DNA of 64,000 nucleotides from Natronorubrum halophilum (GTDB lineage: Archaea > Halobacteriota > Halobacteria > Halobacteriales > Natrialbaceae). The stretch is from positions 186,001 to 250,000 of the forward strand of contig NZ_QQTY01000005.1 of the NCBI RefSeq assembly GCF_003670115.1, written 5' to 3'. This document shows, piece after piece, positions 54,085 through 62,532 of the stretch (the stretch's first letter is position 1; each line of letters begins with the position of its first letter). The notes under the pieces were generated by a model. It was given only the letters and a program-made list of their open reading frames with translations. It did no database searches and was not told the DNA's origin. Position numbers and translations under genes: made by a program.

Positions 54085-55686
54085 ATGAGCCGTGACCGGG
54101 CTCTCCTCGAGCGAGCCCTGGACCGTGGCGAACAGGACGGTGGCAACGTCGAATTCAAGGAACGACTGTCACGCGACGTCCACCTCGAGGGTGGACGCCG
54201 GGAGAGTCTGGCCGCGCAACTGCGCCACCGGATCCTCTCGGGCGACGGCGAGGCGACGTACGTCGTCGGCGTGACGGACGACGGCGGCCTCGCCGGAATC
54301 GATCCGGACACGTTCTCCGAGACGATGGACGTCCTCTCCTTGCTCGCCGAAGAAGCCGACGCCCACATCGACGACGTACAGACGTGGGGCATAGAAGGCG
54401 GACTCGTCGGCGTCGCCATGGTGCAGGAGGGCGGCGTCCTCGAGACGGACGACGAACATGTCGTCGTCGGGACGGCGGGTCACGTCGACCACGGCAAGAG
54501 TACGCTCGTCGGCTCGCTCGTGACCGGCAAGCCGGACGACGGCGACGGCGCGACGCGTGGCTACCTCGACGTCCAGCCCCACGAGGTCGAACGCGGGCTC
54601 TCGGCGGACCTCTCCTACGCGGTGTACGGCTTCGACGAGGACGGTCCGGTCAGGGTCCGGAACCCGAACCGAAAGGCGGACCGCGCGGAAGTCGTCCAGA
54701 AGGCCGACCGACTCGTGTCCTTCGTCGACACCGTCGGCCACGAGCCGTGGCTCCGAACCACCATCCGCGGCCTCGTCGGCCAGAAACTCGACTACGGGCT
54801 TCTCGTTGTCGCGGCCGACGACGGGCCGACGCGCACCACTCGAGAGCACCTCGGCGTCCTCCTCGCCACGGATCTCCCGACGATCGTCGCCATCACGAAA
54901 ACCGACGTCGTCGACGACGAGCGCATCGAGGAGGTCGAACGCGAGGTCGAACGACTCCTCCGCGAGGTCGGCAAATCGCCGCTTCGAGTCGCCCGTCACG
55001 GCATCGACGCCGCCGTCGAGGAGGTCAGCGAGCGCGTCGTCCCGATCGTCGAAACGAGCGCCATCACGATGGACGGCCTCGAGACCCTCGACGAACTGTT
55101 CGATCGGCTCCCGAAGACGTCCCAGGACACCGGCGAGTTCCGGATGTACGTCGATCGGAGCTACTCGGTGACCGGCGTCGGCGCGGTCGCCTCGGGGACG
55201 GTGATGTCGGGCGAAGTCGAGGCCGGCGACGAACTCCTGCTCGGGCCGATGCCGGACGGCCGGTTCCAGGCGGTCGAGGTCCGCTCGATCGAGATGCACT
55301 ACCACCGCGTCGACAAAGCCCAGGCGGGCCGGATCGTCGGCATCGCGCTCAAAGGCGTCAAGGAGAGCGCCATCGAACGCGGGATGGCCCTGTTGCCGCG
55401 GGACGCCGACCCCGAACCGGTCCGGGAGTTCGAAGCCGAGGTCATGGTGCTCAACCACCCGACCCGGATCGGCGACGGCTACGAACCCGTCGTCCACCTC
55501 GAGACGATCGGCGAGGCCGCTGCGTTCCATCCCGACGACGGCCGCCTCCTGCCGGGCGACACGGGCGAGACCAGCGTCCGATTCAAGTTTCGCCCCTATC
55601 TCGTCGAGAAGGGCCAGAAGTTCGTCTTCCGCGAGGGCCGGAGCAAGGGCGTCGGGACAGTAACGAAGGTTCACCCGATGGAGTGA
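54085..55686 (+). CDS. GTP-binding protein, GTPBP1/HflX-EF1A-like translational GTPase
   Basis: This 533-residue protein is of the archaeal GTPBP1 family. An N-terminal domain of about 130 residues (RALLERALDRGEQDGGNVEF) precedes the G domain. The G motifs are G1 GTAGHVDHGKST (near residue 131), G3 DTVGHE and G4 TKTD. EF1A-like domains II and III follow (VTGVGAVASGTVMSGEVEAG, then the C-terminal barrel ending SKGVGTVTKVHPME). Eukaryotic GTPBP1/2 act in ribosome rescue and mRNA surveillance; the archaeal role is inferred from similarity. The start at 54085 gives MSRDRALLERALD. Confidence 0.9.
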   Translation: MSRDRALLERALDRGEQDGGNVEFKERLSRDVHLEGGRRESLAAQLRHRILSGDGEATYVVGVTDDGGLAGIDPDTFSETMDVLSLLAEEADAHIDDVQTWGIEGGLVGVAMVQEGGVLETDDEHVVVGTAGHVDHGKSTLVGSLVTGKPDDGDGATRGYLDVQPHEVERGLSADLSYAVYGFDEDGPVRVRNPNRKADRAEVVQKADRLVSFVDTVGHEPWLRTTIRGLVGQKLDYGLLVVAADDGPTRTTREHLGVLLATDLPTIVAITKTDVVDDERIEEVEREVERLLREVGKSPLRVARHGIDAAVEEVSERVVPIVETSAITMDGLETLDELFDRLPKTSQDTGEFRMYVDRSYSVTGVGAVASGTVMSGEVEAGDELLLGPMPDGRFQAVEVRSIEMHYHRVDKAQAGRIVGIALKGVKESAIERGMALLPRDADPEPVREFEAEVMVLNHPTRIGDGYEPVVHLETIGEAAAFHPDDGRLLPGDTGETSVRFKFRPYLVEKGQKFVFREGRSKGVGTVTKVHPME

Positions 55687-55713
55687 TCGTTCGTCTCGAT
55701 CCGCGGGCGGGCG

Positions 55714-55929
55714 CTAATAGTTGGTCGTCGAGCGGCCTCGTCTCGAGTTTCGTCCGAGCAGGAAGTACAGTACGAGTCCGAGCAGCGGCGCGAGGAAGAC
55801 AACGATCGCCCACAGAAACGCCGGATGGTCGCTGTTCCGCTGTGCATCCGTGTAGACTCAGACGACCATCACGAGGAAGACGACTGTGAACAACAGGACG
55901 AACAGGAAGGCGATGCCGGCGCTTCCCTG
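55714..55929 (-). pseudogene. PLDc_N-type small membrane protein with premature stop
   Basis: Reading leftward from 55929, the frame gives a hydrophobic helix (GSAGIAFLFVLLFTVVFLVM), then a TGA stop at 55858-55860 exactly where related proteins have Trp. The frame then resumes as VYTDAQRNSDHPAFLWAIVV and FLAPLLGLVLYFLLGR, ending with TAG at 55714-55716. That order is the phospholipase-D N-terminal (PLDc_N) two-helix membrane protein of haloarchaea. The N-terminus also lacks an ATG, since a TAA lies just upstream. A single G-to-A change explains the internal stop. Confidence 0.7.
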
Positions 55930-56186
55930 TTATAATACCGTGTCGGAGAGCATGAGATAGTGGAGACACTCTGACATAATATGTTTTCTCGTTCACTAAT
56001 TCGATCACGAAGGAGGACCTCATCGCCGCTGTGAACGCCGTACGTCCCGCGAACCCGCGGATTCACTCGAGCGGCCGGGTCGACGCAGTTGGGCGGTACC
56101 CTCCCTCGTCGACCCCCTCGACCGCATCCAGCAGCGCGGCCCGCTCGAGACCGGCGGATGGTTCGGGACCGGTTTGAACCGAACAG

Positions 56187-57119
56187 TTACAGGTCGAACG
56201 ACTCGACTAACAACTCCTCGTCCGTCTCGCCGTGGACGTATGTCGGGCCGCCCAGAACGTCGATCGTTACCTTCGCGGGCGCAAAGAGATCCGCGGGGAC
56301 CTCGGTGAAATCCCACTCGAGGTCGTCGAAGATCTCGCCGAACGGGCGACCGTGGCCCTCGGCGGCCGTCGACGGCACCGAGTCGAAGACGGCGGCGTCC
56401 TCGCGAACCGTGAGGTGTGCCGTGCCGCCGTAGGCGATGGCGTCGTTCGTGCGAGCGATCGCCGTCCGTTCGTCCGCCGCCACCGGCGCGACCGGTGCCC
56501 GGCCCGTCGCCGAGACGATATCGAGCGGATCGTACCCCAGTTCTGAGAGGCGGAAGGTCGCCAGTTCGGCCACGCGAGCGGCGTTCGTGATGCTCCCGAC
56601 CAGACTCGCGGTCGGATAGGCCAACAGGAAGACGCTGCTGGTCTCGACCTCCGCGAGATCGGCGACCTGTTCGGCCGCGGCCGCGGTCGGGTCCTGGTCG
56701 GTCTCGAGCGCCAGCGCCGTCAGATCGAAGGCGTCCGTGTAGCCGACGCGGCGGAACTCCGTTTCCTCGGCGACCAGCGCCCGCGCGGGGCCGCTGCCCA
56801 GCCCCTCGAAGTCGTCGGTCGTCAGCTCCCAGCCCGCCTTCTGCGAACAGAGCAGCGAGAGCGCCGGCTGGTCGGTCGAGAGTTCGACGAACGGGATCGG
56901 CGCGCCGCCGATCTCGCCGAGTTGGTGACTCGGCGTCGCCATCCCCGCCGTCTGAATCTCCGTCAGTAACAGTCCCGCCTCGATTCCGCCGTCGAACTCG
57001 AGACCGAAGTCGAGGACCGTCGACTCGTTCTCGAGGTCGTAGCCGCCGATATTCAGCTCCTCGGCGTAATCGAGGGCCTCGTCGACCAGCTCGATCGCCA
57101 TCCGATTGAGACTTTCCAT
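56187..57119 (-). CDS. mch: Methenyltetrahydromethanopterin cyclohydrolase
   Basis: This 310-residue enzyme interconverts methenyl- and formyl-tetrahydromethanopterin/folate derivatives in C1 metabolism. It starts MESLNRMAIELVDEALDYAE, typical of haloarchaeal Mch, which work with folate rather than methanopterin. Conserved segments include GLLLTEIQTAGMATPSHQL (near residue 50) and ATGRAPVAPVAADERTAIAR (near residue 215). An in-frame ATG 8 codons upstream (57143) is an alternative. The gene fits the presence of gcvT/gcvH at the left end of the window, but is not linked to them. Confidence 0.93.
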   Translation of the reverse strand: MESLNRMAIELVDEALDYAEELNIGGYDLENESTVLDFGLEFDGGIEAGLLLTEIQTAGMATPSHQLGEIGGAPIPFVELSTDQPALSLLCSQKAGWELTTDDFEGLGSGPARALVAEETEFRRVGYTDAFDLTALALETDQDPTAAAAEQVADLAEVETSSVFLLAYPTASLVGSITNAARVAELATFRLSELGYDPLDIVSATGRAPVAPVAADERTAIARTNDAIAYGGTAHLTVREDAAVFDSVPSTAAEGHGRPFGEIFDDLEWDFTEVPADLFAPAKVTIDVLGGPTYVHGETDEELLVESFDL

Positions 57120-57219
57120 ACCGAAGGATTCACTCTCCGGCATAAAACAGTTTGTCAGTTCGCGCCTCGCCGGACCGCATTCGCGTCCGGGGCGCAGCCG
57201 CCAACGAGGTGATCGGAGT

Positions 57220-57429
57220 CTACGGTAGTACTTCGTAGCCCGCGTCGTTGATCGCCCCGCCGATCGTTGCCTCGTCGACGACCGCTTCGTCGTGTGCGAC
57301 GCGCACCTCACCGGTCTCGTGGTCGGCCGTCGCCGACGAGACTCCGTCGAGCGCCTCGAGCACTTCGGTCACGGTCGCTTCACAGCCGTCACAGGCCATG
57401 CCTGTGACCTCGAGTGTCGTCCGTTCCAT
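57220..57429 (-). CDS. Heavy-metal-associated domain protein (copper chaperone-like)
   Basis: This 69-residue protein consists of one HMA domain (beta-alpha-beta-beta-alpha-beta). The metal-binding motif MACDGC is at residues 11-16, within VTGMACDGCEATV. It is the size of CopZ/Atx1 copper chaperones. It is a lone gene upstream of mch; no copper ATPase gene is adjacent. Confidence 0.92.
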   Translation of the reverse strand: MERTTLEVTGMACDGCEATVTEVLEALDGVSSATADHETGEVRVAHDEAVVDEATIGGAINDAGYEVLP

Positions 57430-57654
57430 GCTCGGACGTCGGAACTCGAACGAATTGAATCTTCGGTTCCGGTCGTTTTACGGTCGAGTAATGGGCGGTT
57501 CGGTGCGCGAGCGGGACGTTCTCGGCTGTCCGAACGCAACCGAGAGCACCGACGGCGAACTGGTAACCGTCCGAGAACACCTCGAGTGCACGGAGACCGA
57601 TGACACTGTCCGGATCGGGGCGATCCGGATGATTACGAGACGCGCGATATCCGC

Positions 57655-57969
57655 CTAGTCCTCCGTATTCGTCGCCGGTCGACCGAGGTGTTCCTCGACG
57701 GCGTCGACTTTTTCCGCCGCCGAGCTGTCGCGGTCGCGTTTGTCGTCGATCTTCAACACGGTGCTCACTCGATCGGCGTCGACCGCCTCGTGGGCCGCCT
57801 GCGCGGCCGCGAAGAGTTCGCCGATATCGTCGGTTTCGATCACCGTCCCCATCGGATTCGTCTCGTACTCGACGTCGTACGCCTCGAGCGCGTCGACGGC
57901 CGCCGCGATCTCGCCCGACATGCTGTCCTCGATCACCGGTGCAACGCTGAGTAGTCCGATTACCGTCAT
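57655..57969 (-). CDS. MTH1187-family thiamine-binding-like protein
   Basis: This 104-residue protein of the MTH1187/YkoF superfamily has the ferredoxin-like fold. The start MTVIGLLSVAPVIEDSMSGE is characteristic, with EYETNPMGTVIETDDIGELF near residue 34 and helix-forming AAAQAAHEAV. Relatives bind the pyrimidine of thiamine. Function in archaea is not settled. The ATG at 57969 is chosen because upstream sequence looks non-coding. The gene stands alone between the HMA and HalOD1 genes. Confidence 0.86.
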   Translation of the reverse strand: MTVIGLLSVAPVIEDSMSGEIAAAVDALEAYDVEYETNPMGTVIETDDIGELFAAAQAAHEAVDADRVSTVLKIDDKRDRDSSAAEKVDAVEEHLGRPATNTED

Positions 57970-58128
57970 ACGCGGTACTGTCGGCGGGGAGGGTCCTAAA
58001 TCCGGACCATGCGGACCGACGGCCACGGAGCCGTCTTCGAGCGACCCCCGGCTCTCGGCAGTCACGACTCTCGATCGAGTATCAAAGACGGCGATGGATG
58101 CTAGCGACAAAAACCGACCGCAGGGCCC

Positions 58129-58509
58129 TCAGTTCGTTCGCGACGGATCAGTCGTGTCCGTCGGCGGGTAGACGATGACGTCGCCGTTCGCGTAGACGTA
58201 CACTTCGTGCTCGAGGGCGGTGAAGGCGACGTGGCCGCCCGAGCGCTCGGTCCCGTCCGCCTTCTGCCGGAAGAGTCGATCGAGCGCGTCCGGATCGACG
58301 CTGTCGTACAGGGAGAACTCTCCCTGTGAGACGTCTGTATCCGCGATCGACGAGAGGGCGTGCACGATCGTCGTCGTAATCGTCGCACTGCCGTCCGTCT
58401 CGTGATGGAAGACGTAGCGGTCGTTTGTCTGGTCGTACTCGAGGTCGTCCGCATCGTCGGTGGGAGGAAGTTCCGTTTGCATTGCTCTATCAGCCGCCCA
58501 ATTGTCCAT
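58129..58509 (-). CDS. HalOD1 output-domain protein
   Basis: This 126-residue protein carries the halobacterial output domain 1, recognised from DRYVFHHETDGSATITTTIV, then IADTDVSQGEFSLYDSVDPDALDRLF (key residues: Leu-Tyr-Asp, DPDAL), and GGHVAFTALEHEVYVYANGD near the end. HalOD1 is found alone or fused to sensors in haloarchaea and is presumed to act in signal output. A TATA box (tataaaag, 58530-58537) about 25 nt upstream of the ATG at 58509 supports this start and a leaderless mRNA. It lies near a histidine kinase on the same strand. Confidence 0.88.
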   Translation of the reverse strand: MDNWAADRAMQTELPPTDDADDLEYDQTNDRYVFHHETDGSATITTTIVHALSSIADTDVSQGEFSLYDSVDPDALDRLFRQKADGTERSGGHVAFTALEHEVYVYANGDVIVYPPTDTTDPSRTN

Positions 58510-58679
58510 TGACTCGTAGAAACTCGGAGTATAAAAGACAATCGCAGGCGAGATCGGTTACTGATTGTGACTTAAAATTCGAAGAGGAGTTCAAGAGTCC
58601 GTACTTATATCTGTCGCTGGGGTTCCGGAGTCGTAATCGATTCACACCGGTCAACCGGGAGCGGGTACGAAATATCGCG

Positions 58680-59906
58680 TTACTCGCGTTCACCGATCGG
58701 ATCGACGGCGCTACGGTTCGGGATCGTGAACGAAAACGTAGATCCCTCGCCGGATTCGGACTCGACCCAGATCTCGCCGCCGTGGCGCTCGACGGTGCGT
58801 TGACAGAACGCGAGTCCGATCCCCGAGCCGGCGTGTTCGTTGGACGTGTGTAGTCGCTCGAAGAGTTCGAAGATCTGGCGTTGATCGGCGGGCGGGATAC
58901 CGATCCCCTCGTCACGAACCGAAATCACCCACTCCAATTCCCGTTCCGCCGACGCCGTCTCGCGTCGTTCGCTCACGACCTGGACCCGCGGCGGCTCGTC
59001 GCCGCTGTACTCGAGCGCGTTCGTGAGCAGGTTCTGGAACAGTTGTCGTAATTGCGTCTTGTCACCGTGTACGCGCGGAAGCGATTCCGCCTCGATCGTG
59101 GCGTCGCTCTCGTCGATCCGCACCTGCAGGTCCGTGAGCGCGTCCGCGAGGACATCGTCGAGGTCGACCGAAGCGAACGGATCCCCCTGCGTTTCGATCC
59201 GCGAGTACTCCAAGAGATCGTCGACCATCGTCTGCAGCCGCTCGGCACCGTCGAGCGCGTACGCGATGAACTCTTGACCGTCGTCGTCGAGGTCCTCCGC
59301 GTATCGGTCCTCGAGGAGGCCCAAATACTGCGAGATCATGCGAAGGGGTTCCCGGAGGTCGTGCGAGGCGGTCGACGCGAACTGATCCAACCGCTCGTTC
59401 GAGGCCTCGAGCTGCGTCACCGCGTCCTCGAGTTCCATCCGGATCCGAGACAACTCGTCGTTTCGCTGCTCGAGTCGGTCCTGTGCGCGCTGTAGTGCGT
59501 GGTTGTGTTGTCTGATCTCGCGTTCGCGGGTGATCGCACGCGCCTCGTGAATTCCGATCCCGAGACCCGCGACGGAACCGATGGAGAGCGCGACTGCTCG
59601 CGTCCCGAACGAGAAGGTGGTCGCCACATCGGGATGGATCGCGCGCAGAAACAGAAATATGAACATCACGCTGACGCCGCCGAAACACCAGCCGACGATT
59701 CGCCGATAGAGTGTGGAGTCGATATCGCTGTCCGTCAGCCAACTTCCGACGAACACGACCAGCAGTCCGCAGATGCTTATCACGACGAAATCGAGCATTG
59801 CCCCCAGAAGCGAGCCGCCACCGGCCACCTTCAGCGCGGACTGCCCCGTCGCAATCACGAGCAACAGGAGGCCGAACACGGAAACGAATCGCGACCAGCG
59901 GGACAT
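58680..59906 (-). CDS. Membrane-bound sensor histidine kinase
   Basis: This 408-residue two-component sensor has four N-terminal helices (VSVFGLLLLVIATGQSALKV, then AMLDFVVISICGLLVVFVGS, and two more before residue 125). A coiled-coil linker rich in Arg/Glu/Gln follows. The HisKA domain has phosphoacceptor His in STASHDLREPLRMISQY (near residue 203). The HATPase domain has an N box (NLLTNALEYSGDE), G1 (DEGIGIPP) and G2 (GSGIGLAF). No receiver or extracellular domain is present. The signal and regulator partner are unknown. The HalOD1 gene lies downstream. Confidence 0.93.
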   Translation of the reverse strand: MSRWSRFVSVFGLLLLVIATGQSALKVAGGGSLLGAMLDFVVISICGLLVVFVGSWLTDSDIDSTLYRRIVGWCFGGVSVMFIFLFLRAIHPDVATTFSFGTRAVALSIGSVAGLGIGIHEARAITREREIRQHNHALQRAQDRLEQRNDELSRIRMELEDAVTQLEASNERLDQFASTASHDLREPLRMISQYLGLLEDRYAEDLDDDGQEFIAYALDGAERLQTMVDDLLEYSRIETQGDPFASVDLDDVLADALTDLQVRIDESDATIEAESLPRVHGDKTQLRQLFQNLLTNALEYSGDEPPRVQVVSERRETASAERELEWVISVRDEGIGIPPADQRQIFELFERLHTSNEHAGSGIGLAFCQRTVERHGGEIWVESESGEGSTFSFTIPNRSAVDPIGERE

Positions 59907-60019
59907 GCTTTGCCAATGTACGCAGCCACCGAATATGAGCAACACGGTTAGCGCCGCTCTGACCGCTCGAACGGAAGGATATTCGGCTCGGAGCGACTTT
60001 CGGACGATCCGGTACGATC

Positions 60020-60079
60020 GCGACGCGGTGCTCGCCAAAATCGTTCGTCGGAGAAATGCGCTGGCTGGGATTTGAACCC
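60020..60079. repeat. Duplicate of the tRNA-Gly 3' end and flank
   Basis: This 60-nt segment is a direct repeat of 60158-60217, which covers the 3' end of the tRNA-Gly gene and its 3' flank. The last 23 nt (gctggctgggatttgaaccc region) are identical; the rest has about nine differences. It is placed 138 nt from the intact copy on the downstream side of the minus-strand tRNA. It looks like an attachment-site remnant. Confidence 0.7.
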
Positions 60080-60146
60080 GATGCAAATCCTCGCTTCGCT
60101 CGGATTTCCGTGGTTCAAATCCAGTGGAACTTCACGGCTCACAGAT

Positions 60147-60174
60147 GACGAGCACACGCTACGCGGTGCTCGTC
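60147..60174 (-). terminator. Hairpin downstream of tRNA-Gly
   Basis: A perfect 9-bp stem (gacgagcac/gtgctcgtc) encloses a 10-nt loop, starting 21 nt beyond the tRNA 3' end on the minus strand. It may terminate or process the transcript. It overlaps the left side of the direct repeat. Confidence 0.4.
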
Positions 60175-60194
60175 GGAATTGTTCGCCGTAGAAG

Positions 60195-60265
60195 TGCGCT
60201 GGCTGGGATTTGAACCCAGGTTGTGACCATGGCAAGGTCACGTGATACCACTACACTACCAGCGC
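60195..60265 (-). tRNA. tRNA-Gly, anticodon GCC
   Basis: This is a 71-nt gene on the minus strand. The acceptor stem pairs GCGCTGG with CCAGCGC, and the discriminator base is A. The anticodon stem GTGACC/GGTCAC holds the loop TTGCCAT, giving anticodon GCC (glycine, codons GGC and GGU). The T arm is CTGGGTTCAAATCCCAG. CCA is not encoded. A TATA-like tataag (60299-60304) lies 34 nt upstream of the 5' end. Confidence 0.95.
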
Positions 60266-60569
60266 CCTGTTGCATTCATACCTACTCTCGGAATGGTGTA
60301 TAAGGGTTGCGAATCGACACGGCATCGGCATGCTTGCACATGGGGGTCCCCGACCGCCTGCTATCGGTTCTCGAGTCGACTCGGTTACAACTCGCTACCG
60401 TACTCTCGAGATTTGAAACGGATCTATCATGACACGTGAGTGTGTGCCTGTTCACCACGAATTCGCGAGTGTGAGGCGTTCACAGCCGGGATCGAATCCG
60501 CTACCCTTTTAAGACATTACCCGCAACACATCGCTACAGTCTAGTGACGCGGCGCCGAAGCGTTTCGGC
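60266..60569. other. Intergenic region with divergent tRNA and ribosomal operon promoters
   Basis: This 304-bp region separates the tRNA-Gly gene (minus) from the SPOUT-ribosomal operon (plus). The tRNA promoter is the TATA-like tataag at 60299-60304. A TTTTAAG element near 60507-60513 lies about 60 nt before the ATG at 60570 and is the likely operon promoter, leaving a short leader. No gene is seen. Confidence 0.55.
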
Positions 60570-61505
60570 ATGACCGTCAGCGTACTCGTCCCATCGTCGC
60601 TCACCCGTGAAGCCGAGGACAAACGCGAGGCCACTCGCAAACTCGGATACGTCGCCCGCGCGGCGACGGTCTTCCGGGCTGATCGCCTGCTCATCTTCGC
60701 CGACGAAGAAGGTGAACACGGCCACTTCGACGGTGGGTTCGTCGAAACCGTCTTGCGGTACGCCGCAACGCCGCCATACCTCCGCAACGAGGCATGGGGG
60801 ATGCGGGACGAACTGGAGTACGCGGGCATCCTGCCGCCGCTCCGCGCCATGTCACAGACCGGCTCCGAATCTGACGATTCGGGGTCGTCAAGACAAGGAA
60901 TCGTGACCGAGGTCGGACCTGAAGGGCGCGTCCGGGTCAATTGCGGCTTGCAACACCCGATCTCCCTCAACGTTCCTCCGAAAATGGAGGTCGAGGAGGG
61001 GGAGCGCGTGACCGTCAGGATCTCTTCGCGACGACCGGTCCGGGCGAAACTCGTCGACGAGCCCCTCCCGGGGCTGTCGGTCGAGCGGACGGACCTCTCC
61101 GCAGCACTCGGCCGTGAGGATGCCGGCGTCTGTATCGCAGCCTCCCGATTCGGTGAAGAACTCACCGTCGGGCGGCTCAAGACGCTGGCCGGACGCACCG
61201 AACGAGACGGGATGACCGTCGTGTTCGGCGCGCCCGAGAGAGGGCTGCCGGATATCCTCGGAATCGAGGAATCGGCTGTCGAAGCGTCGTCGGGACAAGA
61301 CGGCGCGATCGACCCGTCGTCCGGCGAGGACGATGCGATCGAGTCGTCATCCGCCGCGGGTGACACAGCCGATGACGGAGTCGAACCCACTGCCGATCCG
61401 GGGTTCGACCTCTGGCTAAACACGGTTCCGGATCAGGGAAGCAAAGTCGTTCGAACGGAGGAGGCTCTGTTCGCGACGCTTGCTCCCCTCTCACTGAGAG
61501 AGTGA
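60570..61505 (+). CDS. SPOUT-class RNA methyltransferase, first gene of ribosomal operon
   Basis: This 311-residue protein resembles the archaeal SPOUT/DUF171 (C9orf114/SPOUT1-like) methyltransferases. It starts MTVSVLVPSSLTREAEDKRE; an inserted OB-like domain (GIVTEVGPEGRVRVNCGLQH) follows. The SAM-binding knot region is VVFGAPERGLPDIL near residue 223. A low-complexity Ser/Asp insertion (residues about 240-275) precedes the last helix. It is encoded immediately upstream of uL3, with 4 nt between the genes, an order conserved in haloarchaea. That suggests rRNA modification or large-subunit assembly, although the target is not known. Confidence 0.88.
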   Translation: MTVSVLVPSSLTREAEDKREATRKLGYVARAATVFRADRLLIFADEEGEHGHFDGGFVETVLRYAATPPYLRNEAWGMRDELEYAGILPPLRAMSQTGSESDDSGSSRQGIVTEVGPEGRVRVNCGLQHPISLNVPPKMEVEEGERVTVRISSRRPVRAKLVDEPLPGLSVERTDLSAALGREDAGVCIAASRFGEELTVGRLKTLAGRTERDGMTVVFGAPERGLPDILGIEESAVEASSGQDGAIDPSSGEDDAIESSSAAGDTADDGVEPTADPGFDLWLNTVPDQGSKVVRTEEALFATLAPLSLRE

Positions 61506-61509
61506 TAGA

Positions 61510-62529
61510 ATGCCACAAGCAAATTCACCACGCAAAGGCTCACTCGGGTTCGGCCCACGACAGCGTGCGACCAGCGAGGTCCCACGCTTCAACTCGTGGC
61601 CGGACGACGACGGACAGCCGACGCTCCAGGGCTTCGCGGGCTACAAGGCCGGCATGACCCACGTCGTTATGGTCGACGATAAAGCGAACTCGCCGACCGA
61701 GGGGATGGAACAGACCGTCCCCGTAACGATCGTGGAGACGCCGCCGATGCGCGCCGTCGCTCTGCGAGCATACGAAGACACGCCGTACGGTATGAAGCCG
61801 ATAACTGAGGTCTGGACCGACGAGTTCGTTCCCGAACTCGATCGCGTTCTGGACCTTCCCGGTGACGATTACGACACCGACGCTGCGACGGACGAACTCC
61901 GTGGCTACCTCGAGGAGGGGCGCGTCGATGACGTCCGCGTCATCACCCACACGGTACCGGGGGACATTCCCTCGATGCCGAAGAAGAAACCGGACGTGAT
62001 GGAAACTCGCGTCGGCGGCGGCTCCATCGAGGACCGCGTCGACTTCGCCCTCGAGACGGTCGAGGAGGGCGGCGAACACGTCATGAACGACATGTTCCGC
62101 GCCGGCGAGTACGTCGACGCAAGCGGCGTCACGAAAGGGAAAGGGACGCAGGGTCCCGTCAAACGCTGGGGCGTCCAGAAACGCAAGGGCAAACACGCCC
62201 GGCAGGGCTGGCGTCGCCGCATCGGTAACCTCGGCCCGTGGAACCCGAGCCGCGTTCGCTCGACGGTTCCACAGCAGGGCCAGACCGGCTACCACCAGCG
62301 AACTGAACTGAACAAACGCCTCGTCGATATCGGCGACGGCGCAGACGCGACGGTCGACGGTGGCTTCGTCAACTACGGCGAAGTCGACGGACCGCACGCG
62401 CTGATCAAGGGCTCGCTCCCCGGGCCGAACAAGCGCCTTCTGCGCTTCCGCCCGGCGATCCGACCCGGAGACCAACCGCGCCTCGATCCCGAGGTGCGCT
62501 ACGTCTCCACCGCATCCAACCAGGGATAA
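61510..62529 (+). CDS. rpl3: Large-subunit ribosomal protein uL3
   Basis: This 339-residue archaeal/eukaryotic-type L3 binds 23S rRNA near the peptidyl-transferase centre. It starts MPQANSPRKGSLGFGPRQRA; AGYKAGMTHVV near residue 43 and the conserved loop around GTQGPVKRWGVQKRKGKHAR (near residue 212) and RRIGNLGPWNPSRVRSTVPQ are unmistakable. It is followed 3 nt later by uL4 in the usual S10-type operon order. The acidic insertions are typical of halophiles. Confidence 0.98.
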   Translation: MPQANSPRKGSLGFGPRQRATSEVPRFNSWPDDDGQPTLQGFAGYKAGMTHVVMVDDKANSPTEGMEQTVPVTIVETPPMRAVALRAYEDTPYGMKPITEVWTDEFVPELDRVLDLPGDDYDTDAATDELRGYLEEGRVDDVRVITHTVPGDIPSMPKKKPDVMETRVGGGSIEDRVDFALETVEEGGEHVMNDMFRAGEYVDASGVTKGKGTQGPVKRWGVQKRKGKHARQGWRRRIGNLGPWNPSRVRSTVPQQGQTGYHQRTELNKRLVDIGDGADATVDGGFVNYGEVDGPHALIKGSLPGPNKRLLRFRPAIRPGDQPRLDPEVRYVSTASNQG

Positions 62530-62532
62530 CAC

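Noticed and set aside
60060-60080. Second tRNA gene
   Set aside because: Only the 3' arm is present; no anticodon or D arm can be folded, so it is a duplicated fragment, not a gene.
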